Below are positions 24,656 through 34,520 of a stretch of DNA of 64,000 nt, piece by piece. The notes under the pieces were generated by a model. The model was not told where the DNA came from and did not search any database. It was given only the letters and a program-made list of their open reading frames with translations. Made by a program: the position numbers and the translations under genes. The stretch's first letter is position 1. Each line of letters opens with the position of its first letter. Source of the stretch: Pseudomonas oryzihabitans (lineage in GTDB: Bacteria; Pseudomonadota; Gammaproteobacteria; Pseudomonadales; Pseudomonadaceae); assembly GCF_024652905.1 (NCBI RefSeq), contig NZ_CP102428.1, forward strand, positions 3,394,001 to 3,458,000, in the 5' to 3' direction.

Positions 24656-26279
24656 CCGCGACGCGAAAGGCCAGCAGCAGGGCGCGCAACTCCGCCGGTC
24701 GTACCGGCTTGGCCAGCACCGGAATCTCGGCATCGCCCAGCGCCTGCTGGACTTGCGGGATGTCATGGCCGGTCACCACGATGGCCGGAATGCGTCGGCC
24801 CTGCAGCCGGTTGAGATAGGCGATGCAGTCGGCGCCGGAAGCGCTGCGATCCAAATCAAAATCGGTGATCACCAGATCGCAGGCCACGGCGCCGGCGGGG
24901 ATGCTGGTGGCTGTGGCGACCTCGCAGCCCCAGCTGCGCAGCAGGGTCGCGGTGGCCAGCAGCACATTGGCATCGTCTTCGATGAGCAGCACCCGCCAGC
25001 CGGCGAGCAGGTGCTGGGGACCGCTCGCCGGTCTTGGCCGCGCCTCCAGCGGCACGGCGGCCAGTGGCAAGCCCTGGAGGCTGACCGCCGTGCCCCGCCC
25101 GGGCCGCGAGCGGATGATCAGCTGCAGTTCCAGCAAGGTGGCTATGCGCTGCACGATGGATAGGCCAAGGCCGACCCCCTCGATGTCGCGATCCCGTGTC
25201 TCCCGTACCCGATAGAACTCTTCGCACAGGTGCGGCAGGTGCTCGGCGGCGATGCCGGGGCCCTGGTCGTAGACCGCCAAGGCGAGCCGGCCCTGACGGC
25301 GGCGCACCGCCAGCAGCAGGGGCTGGCCGGGCGCGTACTTGAGGGCGTTGGACAGCAGATTCTGCAGCGAGGTGAGCAGCAACGCCGGATCGCTGTAGAC
25401 CTGCAGGCCGCAAGGGCGCCAACGGATCTCCACCCCCGCCCAGCGCGCCGCCTCGGCGTTCTGCCGGATCAGGTCGTCGACCAGGGTATCCAGGTCGACC
25501 ACCGTGCGCCGCGGGCTGACCTGCTTCTGATCGAGGGTGTAGATGTTCAACAGCGAACGGAACAGCTGCTCGACGCCCAGCAGCGAGCGGTCGATGTTGT
25601 CCACCAGCTGCCCCTGATCCGCGCTCAGCTGGCTGTCGCGCAGGCAGGCGGTGAACAGGCCGATGGAATGGATCGGCTGGCGCAGGTCATGGCTGGCCTG
25701 GGCCAGGAAGCGCGCCTTGGCCAGGTTGGCGGCCTGGGTCTCGCGCAGCGAATCCTGGATGCGGGTCAGCAGGAAATAGACGTAGCCGGGCACCAGCAGG
25801 GCGGTCACCAGCATCATCAGGGCCACCGTGGGATAGCGTTGCAGAAAGGGCATCCCGGCGATGATGGCGGCCAGGGCGGTCAGTGACAGTCCGGTGGCCA
25901 GCAACAGGTAGCCACGCCCATAGCGCAGGCCATTGCCCACCGTGACCCAGAGCAGCACGCCGAACAGTGGCAGCAGGGCCTCGCCGCTGGTGATGGAGGA
26001 AAAGGTGATGGCGCTGAAGTCCAGGCTCATGGCCAGGAGGCGCCGCCAGGGCTTCACCCCCGGCCACTGCCGGACCTCGAAGAACAGTCCGATGGCCACC
26101 ACGGCGAACAGCGCGTAGCACAGCAGGTTGGCTAGCAGGACGGCGGTACCGAACAGGCCGCAGGCCCAGGCGCCGATGATGTAGGCCGAGGCCGGCAGGA
26201 TGAAGGCCAGGCGAACCTTGGCCTGGCCGAGTTCGGGATCGCGGACGCTGACGCCCAGGGCAGGGGTCGCTTCGCTCAT
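24648..26279 (-). CDS. membrane hybrid histidine kinase with C-terminal receiver
   Basis: 543 residues from ATG 26279. Several membrane helices fill the first 190 residues, then a HisKA box ([18 protein letters not shown]), the ATPase domain ([33 protein letters not shown]) and a C-terminal receiver ([18 protein letters not shown] with the acceptor Asp in LVITDFDLD). The longer open frame to 26768 overlaps the DUF1275 gene and is discarded. The ATG overlaps the stop of that upstream gene (ATGA), so they are coupled. The signal is unknown. Internal receiver suggests a phosphorelay or feedback with the response regulator at 24014. Confidence 0.85.
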   Translation of the reverse strand: MSEATPALGVSVRDPELGQAKVRLAFILPASAYIIGAWACGLFGTAVLLANLLCYALFAVVAIGLFFEVRQWPGVKPWRRLLAMSLDFSAITFSSITSGEALLPLFGVLLWVTVGNGLRYGRGYLLLATGLSLTALAAIIAGMPFLQRYPTVALMMLVTALLVPGYVYFLLTRIQDSLRETQAANLAKARFLAQASHDLRQPIHSIGLFTACLRDSQLSADQGQLVDNIDRSLLGVEQLFRSLLNIYTLDQKQVSPRRTVVDLDTLVDDLIRQNAEAARWAGVEIRWRPCGLQVYSDPALLLTSLQNLLSNALKYAPGQPLLLAVRRRQGRLALAVYDQGPGIAAEHLPHLCEEFYRVRETRDRDIEGVGLGLSIVQRIATLLELQLIIRSRPGRGTAVSLQGLPLAAVPLEARPRPASGPQHLLAGWRVLLIEDDANVLLATATLLRSWGCEVATATSIPAGAVACDLVITDFDLDRSASGADCIAYLNRLQGRRIPAIVVTGHDIPQVQQALGDAEIPVLAKPVRPAELRALLLAFRVAAT

Positions 26280-26965
26280 GACGCCAGATAACCCAGTTGC
26301 CAGGCTCGCGGGATCAGGCGAAAGATCACCGCCAGAATTGCCGCCAGTGCCGCGCAGGCATACCAGGCCGCCAGACCCAGGCCCGCCTCCAGGGCAGCGC
26401 CCAGCACCCCGCCCAGCAGCATGCCCAGCCAGGGCACCAGCTGGATGCGCCAGCCGCGACGGCGTTCGCCCAGCAGCCAGTGACCCAGACCGCGCCCGAA
26501 GCGCGACAGGGCGCCGGTGACGTAGGTGAGGCCGATGGGCAGGCCATAGACCTGCTCCACCACCGCATTGACCATGCCCATGGCGAACACCCCGGTCAGC
26601 AGCGCCAGGCGCCCTGCGGGCAGGCTGGCCGCCAGGGCCAGCAGCAGGGCCAGCAGGCCGAGCAGCAGGCAGGCGCGCTGGCGGGTCAGCCGCTGCAGCA
26701 GCACGCCGCCGGCGTTGCCCAGCACGAAGGTGGCGATGGCCAACGCCAGGTGCCCCACGGCAGCCCAACGACCCGCCGCCACATCGGCCGCTAGACGGGT
26801 GGTATTACCGCTCATGAAGGAAACGAAATCGCCGGTGGCGAGAAAGCCGATGGCATCGGTCATGCCAGCCAGCAGTGACAGCCCGGCGACCAGCGCCAGG
26901 CCGACCGCACCGTGGCGTGGCGTCACGGGCGGAGCGAGGGGCGGAAGAGCAGCAGAGGGATTCAT
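26276..26965 (-). CDS. DUF1275/YoaK-family membrane protein
   Basis: 229 residues, six or seven membrane helices. Family marks: GLSLLAGMTDAIGFLATGDF and VSFMSGNTTRLAADVA near the start, then GMVNAVVEQVYGLPIGLTYV and TGALSRFGRGLG. YoaK-like proteins are widespread and uncharacterised. Translationally coupled to the downstream hybrid kinase, which raises the chance that it senses or transports the signal for that kinase. ATG 26965 chosen over one 9 bases upstream. Confidence 0.8.
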   Translation of the reverse strand: MNPSAALPPLAPPVTPRHGAVGLALVAGLSLLAGMTDAIGFLATGDFVSFMSGNTTRLAADVAAGRWAAVGHLALAIATFVLGNAGGVLLQRLTRQRACLLLGLLALLLALAASLPAGRLALLTGVFAMGMVNAVVEQVYGLPIGLTYVTGALSRFGRGLGHWLLGERRRGWRIQLVPWLGMLLGGVLGAALEAGLGLAAWYACAALAAILAVIFRLIPRAWQLGYLAS

Positions 26966-27091
26966 GGCGGCCATCCTGGCGCGGCAGCGAAAACGACCGC
27001 CAGTGTGCGGCGTCGGGGATCCTGGCGCCATGGGCGGCCTCCTGGAAGGCGCCCTGGGCTAGACTGATGGATCCGCCTGGCCGGAGGCCTC

Positions 27092-27250
27092 GTGACCACG
27101 CCCCTGTTCGCCCTGGTACTGCTCGCCGCCCTGCTGCACGCCGGCTGGAACGCCCTGCTCAAGATCGGTCTCGATCGCTTTCTCACCGCCAGCCTGATCC
27201 AGATCGGCGCCGGCCTCGCCGCCGGGTTGGTGGCGATCAAGCTGGCCTGA
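27092..27250 (+). pseudogene. truncated EamA/DMT transporter remnant, 52 codons
   Basis: GTG start with GGAGG upstream reads MTTPLFALVLLAALLHAGWN, then LLKIGLDRFLTASLIQIGAG and stops soon after. This is the first membrane helix and loop of a DMT-family permease (EamA, normally near 290 residues and ten helices). The rest is missing and the next gene starts 55 bases later, so most of the gene appears deleted. A functional 52-residue protein cannot be excluded. Confidence 0.65.
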
Positions 27251-27304
27251 GCGAGAGGACCAGGGAGCGGCTAAGCTGAGCCTTCTTTCGACCAGGAGGG
27301 ATCC

Positions 27305-28381
27305 ATGGGCAAATCGTTGCGGCTTTCGGAAAAGTGGTTCAATCGCGGCCTCTGGCTGCTGGCGCTGGTGTTCGCCGGCTTTCTGATCGGCCTGGGTGGC
27401 ACCCTGGTCGGCGATCTGCCCCAGGTCGAGCGCCAGCAAGGTCTGGAAGACTTCATGGACCCGGTGGCCACTGCCACGGCCCGTGGGGACCAGCGCCAGG
27501 CGCACCAGGCTCGACGCACGGCCCAGGACGCCCTCGACCAGGCCCAGTTGCAGCAGACCGCGGCGGCACGCAGCTACCGGGCCAACCGCGAGACCTTCGA
27601 CAACTGGCTGGCCACCCGCCAGAGCACCCAGCGCCCCGAGCAGGACGCCGAGCTGATCGCCCGCAGTCGCGCCCTGGACGAGCTCAAGGCCGGTGAGCGC
27701 CGAGCCGAGCAGCAGGTCGAACGCCAGGAACAGGCGCTGCTGGATGCCGAGCAGCGCGCCAACGCCGCCGAGCGTACCCTGGCCAGCCTTGGCGAGTCGG
27801 CGCAGTCCGCCTGGCTGGAGGCCAGCCAGCAGGCCGAGCTGCGGGTCTTTCTCTATCGTCTGGCCCTGACCCTGCCACTGCTGGCGGTGGCGGCCTGGCT
27901 GTTCGTCCGACAGCGCAAGAGCACCTGGTGGCCCTTCGTCTGGGGCTTCATCTTCTTCGCGCTGTTCGCCTTTTTCGTCGAGCTGGTGCCCTATCTGCCC
28001 AGCTATGGCGGCTATGTGCGCTATCTGGTGGGCATCCTGCTGACGGTGCTGGGTGGACGCTATGCCATCCGCGCGCTGCAGGACTACCGCGCCCGCCTGG
28101 CGCTCAAGGAAGCCCAGCCGGATACGGTGCGCCGCGAGGAATTGCACTACGACACCGCCCTGGCGCGCCTGGCCAAGGGCGTCTGTCCGGGTTGCGAGCG
28201 GCCGGTGGACCTCAAGGACCCGAGAATCGACTTCTGCCCCCATTGCGGCATCGGCCTGCACGACCACTGCGGCGCCTGCCAAACACGCAAGAGCGCCTTC
28301 GCACATTTCTGCCAGGCGTGTGGGACGGTGGCGCGTGCGCCCGTGACTACCCCTGCTGCGCCAACCACTGCGCCCGGGTGA
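27305..28381 (+). CDS. membrane protein with coiled coil and C-terminal zinc ribbons
   Basis: 358 residues. One membrane helix near 15-35, a long periplasmic or extended coiled coil (about 60-175, Gln/Ala/Arg-rich), two or three further helices (about 183-255), then a cytoplasmic end with two zinc ribbons: CPGCER...CPHCG and CGACQTRK...CQACG. The layout matches a family in Pseudomonas annotated as zinc-ribbon protein or, without good reason, serine endopeptidase. Function unknown. The 3' end overlaps the convergent acetyltransferase gene by 35 bases. Confidence 0.75.
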   Translation: MGKSLRLSEKWFNRGLWLLALVFAGFLIGLGGTLVGDLPQVERQQGLEDFMDPVATATARGDQRQAHQARRTAQDALDQAQLQQTAAARSYRANRETFDNWLATRQSTQRPEQDAELIARSRALDELKAGERRAEQQVERQEQALLDAEQRANAAERTLASLGESAQSAWLEASQQAELRVFLYRLALTLPLLAVAAWLFVRQRKSTWWPFVWGFIFFALFAFFVELVPYLPSYGGYVRYLVGILLTVLGGRYAIRALQDYRARLALKEAQPDTVRREELHYDTALARLAKGVCPGCERPVDLKDPRIDFCPHCGIGLHDHCGACQTRKSAFAHFCQACGTVARAPVTTPAAPTTAPG

Positions 28382-28892
28382 GCGCCCAGCACTCCGCGGG
28401 GAGCCGTCCGCTCACGCTGTCCATCTCCAGGCAGGCGATACGCTGCATGCCTTCGCGCTGCGACAGCCGGCGGGAGCCTTCGTTGGCGATCACCTTGGTC
28501 ACCCGCAGACTCGGTCGTGCGAGTGTCTGGAACCAGTAGCGATTGAGCTCGACACAGGCCTCGCTCATGAAACCCTGCCGCCAGTATCCGGGATCAAGCC
28601 AGAAGCCGCGTTGGTTGTCCGGCTCCTCCTGCAGACTGGCCAAGCCGATCAGCTCGTCCGGTCGCGCCTGCAGCCGTAGCGTCCAGCACCAGTAAGTACC
28701 CGCGGCCATGCCGGGCAGGACCAGATCACGGACGAAACTCAGGGCACCGTCCGCGGGATAGGGCCAGGGCACCCTGGCCGAGAGGTAGCGCACGATCTCC
28801 CACTGCGGAAAGATCCGCTGGATCGCCCCGGCATCCTCCAGCTGCAAGGGCCGCAGCAGCAGGCGGGGCGTATACAACGTGGGCAAGGACAC
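28347..28892 (-). CDS. GNAT-family N-acetyltransferase (RimJ-like)
   Basis: 181 residues: YTPRLLLRPLQLEDAGAIQR at the start, a central DELIGLASLQ strand, GFWLDPGYWRQGFMSEACVE (acetyl-CoA-binding region) and TKVIANEGSRRLSQREGMQR. These are the marks of the RimJ/RimL branch, which acetylates protein N-termini or small amines. Substrate unknown. Confidence 0.85.
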   Translation of the reverse strand: MSLPTLYTPRLLLRPLQLEDAGAIQRIFPQWEIVRYLSARVPWPYPADGALSFVRDLVLPGMAAGTYWCWTLRLQARPDELIGLASLQEEPDNQRGFWLDPGYWRQGFMSEACVELNRYWFQTLARPSLRVTKVIANEGSRRLSQREGMQRIACLEMDSVSGRLPAECWALTRAQWLAQQG

Positions 28893-28936
28893 GGGCGGAC
28901 TCCAGAGGGTTACTTGACCGGAGCCTAACCCAAGCC

Positions 28937-29731
28937 TCAGGGCTTGTTCGAACTGGTATTGACGCCCTGCTCGGTGTGCTCGCCATCGTGGTTGTGCAAT
29001 TGGCCGGTGGGGTCCTGCAGCTGGATGACCTTGCCCTGCTGCCAGGCGTCGGCGCCGGGGGCGACCGTGGGGGTTGGCAGATCGGCGCGGGCGGCCTTGG
29101 TTTCGGTGCTGGAAATGCCCAGGCGGCGGTCACGCTCGGCGAGCAGCTTGGGATCGAGCTGGCCGTCGGCGGTGAAGCCCATCATCAGTTGGGGGACGCC
29201 CAGGGGCAGCTGCAGATCCTGGTCGGTATGCCAGGTGTGCCAGGTCTTGCCATAGGTGTGCACCAGCTTGTCCATCAGCCGGTGCTCGGCCACCTGGGGC
29301 ACGCCGGGTGCGACCAGCTGACCCGACTTCACCTCGTGTACGTGACTATGCCAGAGGGCCTTCTCGGCCTCGGGCAGGGTCTTGAACAGCCGCTCGCTGA
29401 TGATGTACTCGACCCCCATCAGCTTGGCGTCGGCGACGTTGCCGTCGTAGATCACGCACTGGAACATCTCTTCGCCCAGGACGCTGCAATAGTGGTGGGC
29501 TTCCATCTGGCCGTGGGGATGGCCATTGTAGAAATGGAAGCCGTCCAGGTAGGTGTTGAGGGCGGTGATGGGCGGTTTGCGCTGCAAGACATCGGCGCCG
29601 GCTTCGAGCACCCGGGTATCGGTCTGGGCAGGGGCACCCGGTACCGGTACCGGCGACTGGGTATCGTTGGCGGCCTGGGCCAGGGGAGCACAGGCGAGTA
29701 GTAGCAAGGCGGAAAGTCGACGGGTATTCAT
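28937..29731 (-). CDS. exported OBAP-family (DUF1264) protein
   Basis: 264 residues with a signal peptide (MNTRRLSALLLLACAPLAQA). The core (LDGFHFYNGHPHGQMEAHHY, CVIYDGNVADAKLMGVEYII, WHSHVHEVKSGQLVAPGVPQ) matches the oil body-associated protein family first named in plants and common in bacteria. The mature protein is His-rich. Function in bacteria unknown. Faces the ParA-like gene divergently. Confidence 0.8.
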   Translation of the reverse strand: MNTRRLSALLLLACAPLAQAANDTQSPVPVPGAPAQTDTRVLEAGADVLQRKPPITALNTYLDGFHFYNGHPHGQMEAHHYCSVLGEEMFQCVIYDGNVADAKLMGVEYIISERLFKTLPEAEKALWHSHVHEVKSGQLVAPGVPQVAEHRLMDKLVHTYGKTWHTWHTDQDLQLPLGVPQLMMGFTADGQLDPKLLAERDRRLGISSTETKAARADLPTPTVAPGADAWQQGKVIQLQDPTGQLHNHDGEHTEQGVNTSSNKP

Positions 29732-29927
29732 GGTGGATTCTCGGCGGAAGCTTGCCGAGTTCGAAGGGCGAGCAGGCGCCAAGGTTCCACCGTTGCGCTA
29801 GTCTCGTCATACAGCTGTCATGCAATGGCCATAAATTCGTCATCGTCCGAGCGTGGCGTTTCGGTATAAGCGAAACGGTCGATCGGGCCTTGTGCCTCTG
29901 GCTTTCCATTTCTGTCGGGACGACTCA

Positions 29928-30719
29928 ATGAACGCACACAGCTCTCCAGCCGGTCATGCCCTGCGCCGCGTGGTCTTCAACAAGAAGGGTGGCGTCGGCA
30001 AGTCCAGCATCGCCTGCAACCTGGCGGCCATCAGCGCCCACGAGGGCTATCGCACCCTGCTGGTGGACCTCGATCCCCAGGCCAACTCCAGCCAGTACCT
30101 CACCGGCCAGGTAGGCGACGACCTGCCCCACGGCATCGCCGACTTCTTCAAGCAGACCCTGAGTGGCGGCAAGAAGGCCCAGGCCAACATCCATGCCACC
30201 GCCTGGCCGAATCTGGATCTGATCGCCGCCTCGGGCGAGCTGACCGAGCTGCAGTTCAAGCTCGAATCCAAGTACAAGATCCAGAAGCTCGCCAAGTACC
30301 TCGACAAGCTCGGCGAAGACTATGACCGCATCTACCTGGATACCCCGCCGGCGCTGAACTTCTACAGCATCTCGGCATTGATCGCCGCCGATCGCTGCCT
30401 GATCCCCTTCGACTGCGATGTCTTCGCCCAGCAGGCGCTGTACGACCTGATCGAGGAGCTGGACGAGATCCGCGAGGACTACAACGACAGGCTCACCGTC
30501 GAAGGCATCGTCATCAACCAGTACCACGCCCAGGCCAGCACCCCACGCCAGCTGATCGAGGAACTCCAGGCGCGCGACCTGCCGGTATTGGCGGCGCCGC
30601 TGATGGCCTCGGTGAAGATGCGCGAATCCCACCAGCAGCATCGTCCGCTGATCCATCTGGACCCTGGCCACAAGCTGACCAAGCAGTACCTGGAACTCTT
30701 CGCCCTGCTGGAGAAGTAG
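29928..30719 (+). CDS. ParA/MinD-family ATPase
   Basis: 263 residues from ATG 29928. Deviant Walker [17 protein letters not shown] (signature Lys20, KGGVGKS 20-26), Walker A' [17 protein letters not shown], and switch region [17 protein letters not shown]. Orphan type: no parB-like gene beside it. Such proteins position or partition cargo such as chemoreceptor arrays or replicons. Cargo unknown here. A frame upstream to 29853 is open but lacks support. Confidence 0.85.
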   Translation: MNAHSSPAGHALRRVVFNKKGGVGKSSIACNLAAISAHEGYRTLLVDLDPQANSSQYLTGQVGDDLPHGIADFFKQTLSGGKKAQANIHATAWPNLDLIAASGELTELQFKLESKYKIQKLAKYLDKLGEDYDRIYLDTPPALNFYSISALIAADRCLIPFDCDVFAQQALYDLIEELDEIREDYNDRLTVEGIVINQYHAQASTPRQLIEELQARDLPVLAAPLMASVKMRESHQQHRPLIHLDPGHKLTKQYLELFALLEK

Positions 30720-30792
30720 CGCAAGAACGTTCAAGACAGGCCGGGGCGCGGGGCGTCACTCTGGGGTTTCCCCGCTATCCGGAGCCCTGCCG

Positions 30793-31485
30793 ATGACCGC
30801 TTCCCGCCGCCGCGCCTTCCTGCAGGGCGCCTGGCAGATCATGCCGCTGTCGCTGGCTTGCGCGCCCTGGGGCATCCTGGTCGGCGCCCTGGCCATCGAG
30901 ACCGGCCTCAGCGTGCTGGAAGGCCAGGCCTTCTCCCTGCTGGTGTTCGCCGGCGCGGCGCAACTGGTGGCCCTGGGCATGCTCAAGGCCGGCGCGGGCC
31001 TGGCCACCATCCTGCTGACCACCCTGCTGCTGACCTCCCAGCACCTGCTCTATGGCCTGCATATGCGACGGGTGCTGGCGCCCCAACCACTGCCCTGGCG
31101 CCTGGGCTTCGGCTTTCTGCTCACCGACGAATTCTTCGCCCTTAACCATGCCGAACAACCGGCGGGCTTCGACCGCTGGCGCGCCCTGGGCATGGGCCTG
31201 AGCTTCTACCTGCTGTGGAATCTCTTCACCCTGGCCGGCCTGCTGCTGGGGCGAGTGCTGCCCAACCTGGGCGCCCTGGGCCTGGATTTTTCCATCGCCG
31301 CCACCTTCATCGCCCTGGTGGTGCCCCTGGTGCGGGATCTGGCCACGGTCGCCTGCGTGCTCACCGCGTTGCTGGTGTCGGTCTGGCTGCATCACCTGCA
31401 GTGGCAGGGCGCCCTGGTGCTGGGCGGGCTGGCGGGCATGAGCGTGGGCTTCTTGGTGCGGCGTCTGCGGGAGCGCCTGCAATGA
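30793..31485 (+). CDS. azlC: AzlC-family branched-chain amino acid exporter subunit
   Basis: 230 residues, about seven membrane helices, with MPLSLACAPWGILVGALAIE, SLLVFAGAAQLVALGMLKAG and LLTSQHLLYGLHMRRVL. AzlC and AzlD together form a branched-chain amino acid exporter (YgaZH in E. coli). Overlaps the azlD gene by 4 bases (ATGA). Confidence 0.9.
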   Translation: MTASRRRAFLQGAWQIMPLSLACAPWGILVGALAIETGLSVLEGQAFSLLVFAGAAQLVALGMLKAGAGLATILLTTLLLTSQHLLYGLHMRRVLAPQPLPWRLGFGFLLTDEFFALNHAEQPAGFDRWRALGMGLSFYLLWNLFTLAGLLLGRVLPNLGALGLDFSIAATFIALVVPLVRDLATVACVLTALLVSVWLHHLQWQGALVLGGLAGMSVGFLVRRLRERLQ

Positions 31486-31793
31486 TCCTCGCCACCGTGC
31501 TGGGCATGGCCGCCCTGGTCTTCTTCAATCGCTATCTCTTTCTCGAACCGCGCCTACCACTGCGCCTGGGGCGCCACCTGCGCACCTTCCTGGAATTCGC
31601 CGTGCCGGGGATGCTCACCGCCATCTGCGGTCCCCTCCTGTTCTCGGGCGAAAAGTCGCTGGTTGCGACCCTGGTCGATCCCTATCTGCTCGCGGGCCTG
31701 GCCGCGGTGGGGCTGATGCTGTGGACCCGGCAGGTGTTGACCACGGTGATCCTGAGCATGGGGGTGTTCTATCTGCTGCGCTGGCTGCTGTAG
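31482..31793 (+). CDS. azlD: AzlD-family exporter subunit
   Basis: 103 residues, four membrane helices, AzlD fold (LGMAALVFFNRYLFLEPRLP, LEFAVPGMLTAICGPLLFS). Coupled to azlC. The AraC-type gene 45 bases downstream is likely the regulator. Confidence 0.85.
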   Translation: MILATVLGMAALVFFNRYLFLEPRLPLRLGRHLRTFLEFAVPGMLTAICGPLLFSGEKSLVATLVDPYLLAGLAAVGLMLWTRQVLTTVILSMGVFYLLRWLL

Positions 31794-31837
31794 CGCGGTA
31801 AGGTGGAATCGGGCACGGTCGATGCCCTGAGAGTCTC

Positions 31838-32665
31838 ATGAACGGACCACAAGAAAACGCCCGCCTCTGGGCGGCGCGCGGACTGGGCGGTGTCGAGTTG
31901 CTGCATGCCCGGTACCGCCGCCAACGCTTCGCCCCCCATGTGCACGAAGGCTATGTGTTCACCGTGATCGAACGCGGCGCCCAGCACTTTCGTCATCGCG
32001 GCGCCGAACACCTGGCCGCGACCGGCAGCATGGTGCTGATCAATCCGGACGAGTTGCACACCGGGGCGACGGCGGTGGAGGAAGGCTGGCAGTACCGCGG
32101 CTTCTATCCGACGCTGGCGCAGCTGGCGCCGGTCTTCGCCGAGCTGGGACGCCCGCTCGATGCCACCCCGGCCTTCGCCACCAGTGTGCTGCAGGATCCC
32201 CAGGTGAGCGCGGCCTTCAGCCAGCTGCATCGACTGGCCGATGGTGACGCCGAGGCCCTAGAACAGCAGACCGTCTGGCGCGAGGCGCTGCTCTTACTGT
32301 TCGGGCGCCATGCCCGCCTGGGTGCCCTGGTAGAACCCGGCCACGAACCCCTGGCGGTGCAGCGTGCCCGCGAATTGCTCGGCGCGCGCCTGCAGCACCC
32401 GCCCAGTCTCGAAGAGTTGGCCCAGGCGGTGGGGCTGTCGCCCTTTCATTTCCTGCGGGTGTTCCGCCGGGCCACGGGCCTGCCGCCCCACGCCTGGCTC
32501 AAGCAGCAGCGCCTGACCCGCGCCCAGGGCCTGCTGCGGGCCGGCTGGGCGCCGCTGGAAGTAGCCCTGCAAATGGGCTTCGCCGACCAGAGCCATCTCA
32601 ATCGGCAATTCAAGCAGGCCTACGGGGTGGCACCGGGCGCCTATCGCCGCGCCTGGCAAAGCTAG
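31838..32665 (+). CDS. AraC-family regulator beside azlCD
   Basis: 275 residues. N-terminal cupin-like sensing domain (FAPHVHEGYVFTVIERGAQH, MVLINPDELHTGATA) and C-terminal pair of HTHs (SLEELAQAVGLSPFHFLRVF, VALQMGFADQSHLNRQFKQA). The arrangement after azlCD is common in Pseudomonas, suggesting control of amino-acid export. A hairpin CTGGCCGCT...AGCGGC...CCAG (32687-32710) follows and may terminate the operon. Confidence 0.85.
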   Translation: MNGPQENARLWAARGLGGVELLHARYRRQRFAPHVHEGYVFTVIERGAQHFRHRGAEHLAATGSMVLINPDELHTGATAVEEGWQYRGFYPTLAQLAPVFAELGRPLDATPAFATSVLQDPQVSAAFSQLHRLADGDAEALEQQTVWREALLLLFGRHARLGALVEPGHEPLAVQRARELLGARLQHPPSLEELAQAVGLSPFHFLRVFRRATGLPPHAWLKQQRLTRAQGLLRAGWAPLEVALQMGFADQSHLNRQFKQAYGVAPGAYRRAWQS

Positions 32666-32843
32666 CTGGACACCGACGAACGGTCCTGGCCGCTGAAGCG
32701 GCATGCCAGAGCCCTGCAAGCGGCAAGAGGGCCGGGATGGCTGGGATCCTGGAGAAACTTTCCGCTGTCGTCCCGGGCCTAGTCAGGATGAGCGCCGGTC
32801 CTGCCGAACGCTCTCCCTTGCCCTTTTGCCAGAGGTTACCGGT

Positions 32844-33068
32844 ATGACACTCGAAGAACGCATCCGCCAGCGCGCCTATGAAATCTGGGAACGCGAAGGT
32901 CGTCCCCATGGCCAGGATTTCGAGCACTGGTTCCAGGCCAATCGCGAACTGGAAGACCAGCCCGACGACAACCTGACCCAGGTTGGCGGCATCCAGAGCA
33001 GCGTCGCCCCGCCAGCGCCCAAGCCGCGCAGCCGGTCGCGCAAGAAGGCGACCGCCAGCGACGCCTGA
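32844..33068 (+). CDS. DUF2934 protein, 74 aa
   Basis: Starts TLEERIRQRAYEIWEREGRP then GQDFEHWFQANRELED, which is the short DUF2934 motif, followed by a Pro/Arg/Lys/Ser-rich tail that could touch nucleic acid. Widespread small protein of unknown function. Convergent with the PAS chemoreceptor gene. Confidence 0.8.
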   Translation: MTLEERIRQRAYEIWEREGRPHGQDFEHWFQANRELEDQPDDNLTQVGGIQSSVAPPAPKPRSRSRKKATASDA

Positions 33069-33080
33069 GTCCAGGCTCGC

Positions 33081-34394
33081 TTACTTGCGGATCATGTCGG
33101 CCGCCCGCTGGGTGGCCTCCGAGGTGCGGGTCGCCAGCTTGCGCACCTCGTCCGCCACCACGGCGAAGCCCCGCCCCGCCTCACCGGCCCGTGCCGCCTC
33201 GATGGCGGCGTTGAGCGCGAGCAGATTGGTCTGGGCGGCGATACCCTGGATGGAACCGACGATCTCGGTCACCTTCTGCAGGTTCTCTTCCATGGTGCGG
33301 TGCTGGTCTTCCTGGCTGCCGCGCAGGGATTCCTGCTCATGCAGGGCATGGACGTCGGCCAGGGCGCCCACTACGCGCAGCGGGGTGCCATCGGCGGTGC
33401 GCTTGGTCTGGCCGCGGGCGCGGAACCAGCGTACCTCGTTGTTCTTCAGCAACAGGCGATAGGTGATGTCGAAGCCGGTGCGGCCGCTGCGGTCGTTGAT
33501 GTGCGAACCGAAGGCTTCCAGGACCCGGTCGCGATCTTCCGGATAGAGCCGCGAGGCCCAGCTGTCGAGTACGTCGGGGAATTCCTGGAGGGTCTCGTAG
33601 CCGAGCAGGCGCCGGAATTGCGGCGACCACCAGAAGGGATTTCTGGGATTGAGCGGATCGCCGGCGATCACCTCCATGTCCCAGAGGCCGTCGTTGAGCA
33701 TCTCCCGCGCCAGTTCGAAGCGGGTCAGGGTGACGTCCAGCTCCTGGTCGCGCAGGCGCTGGTCGTGGATGTCGCGCAGCGAGCCAGCCGTGCGTAACGG
33801 CACGCCGCGTTCATCGCGCAGGGTCGCGCCAGTGGCGCGCATCCAGCGGTATTCACCGGATTTCAGGGCGATGCGGTATTGCACATCGAAGGGGGTCTGG
33901 CCGCTGCGATCCTTCATATGGGCGGCAAAGGCGTCCAGCACCCAGGCGCTGTCCTCGGGGTGCAGACGCTTGGCCCAACTACCCAGCTCGCTGGGAAAAT
34001 CGCTTTCGTCGCGAAAGCCGAGCATGCTGCGGAATTGATCCGACCACCAGAAGGCGTTGCGCGGATTGACCGGATCGCCCGCCACGACTTCCATGTCCCA
34101 GAGACCTTCGCTGGAGCCCTGGCTGACCAGTTCAAAACGAGTGCCCAGGCGCTTGGCCAGCGCTTCGCTCTCGGCCACCCGAGCGGTTAGCGTGGTATTG
34201 TCCTGATTGAGGATCTGGACCTGCTGCTGCAATTCACTCTGCTGCACCAGCAGGGCTTGCAGCCCCTTGGCCAGCCGGGCCAGGGTGGGATCGCCCTGGA
34301 AGCTGCCGATCTCGGCCAGGGGCGTGGCGGTTTCGGTCGCCGCGGCCAGAACGTCCAGTGCGCGCATGATCGAATAGTGCTTGAGCAAGGCCAT
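33081..34394 (-). CDS. soluble PAS-PAS methyl-accepting protein with very short signalling domain
   Basis: 437 residues, no membrane helix. A coiled coil (about 45-80) leads two PAS_3-type domains that are near repeats: [20 protein letters not shown] and [20 protein letters not shown]. The MCP part is only about 80 residues and stops soon after the tip ([20 protein letters not shown], then [20 protein letters not shown]). The conserved tip should still bind CheA/CheW. Resembles cytoplasmic energy-taxis or BdlA-like receptors; PAS cofactor unknown. Confidence 0.85.
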   Translation of the reverse strand: MALLKHYSIMRALDVLAAATETATPLAEIGSFQGDPTLARLAKGLQALLVQQSELQQQVQILNQDNTTLTARVAESEALAKRLGTRFELVSQGSSEGLWDMEVVAGDPVNPRNAFWWSDQFRSMLGFRDESDFPSELGSWAKRLHPEDSAWVLDAFAAHMKDRSGQTPFDVQYRIALKSGEYRWMRATGATLRDERGVPLRTAGSLRDIHDQRLRDQELDVTLTRFELAREMLNDGLWDMEVIAGDPLNPRNPFWWSPQFRRLLGYETLQEFPDVLDSWASRLYPEDRDRVLEAFGSHINDRSGRTGFDITYRLLLKNNEVRWFRARGQTKRTADGTPLRVVGALADVHALHEQESLRGSQEDQHRTMEENLQKVTEIVGSIQGIAAQTNLLALNAAIEAARAGEAGRGFAVVADEVRKLATRTSEATQRAADMIRK

Positions 34395-34520
34395 GATCGA
34401 ATCCTCAAGGAGAGCAGCCGCGGCAGGGGCTGCACGCGATCCGAATCCCTGTATCGGCCTTGCCGCTTCGCTCTTTAGCCCATTCCAGAGCCTTTTTCGC
34501 GGGTGATACCTCCCGCTCGA

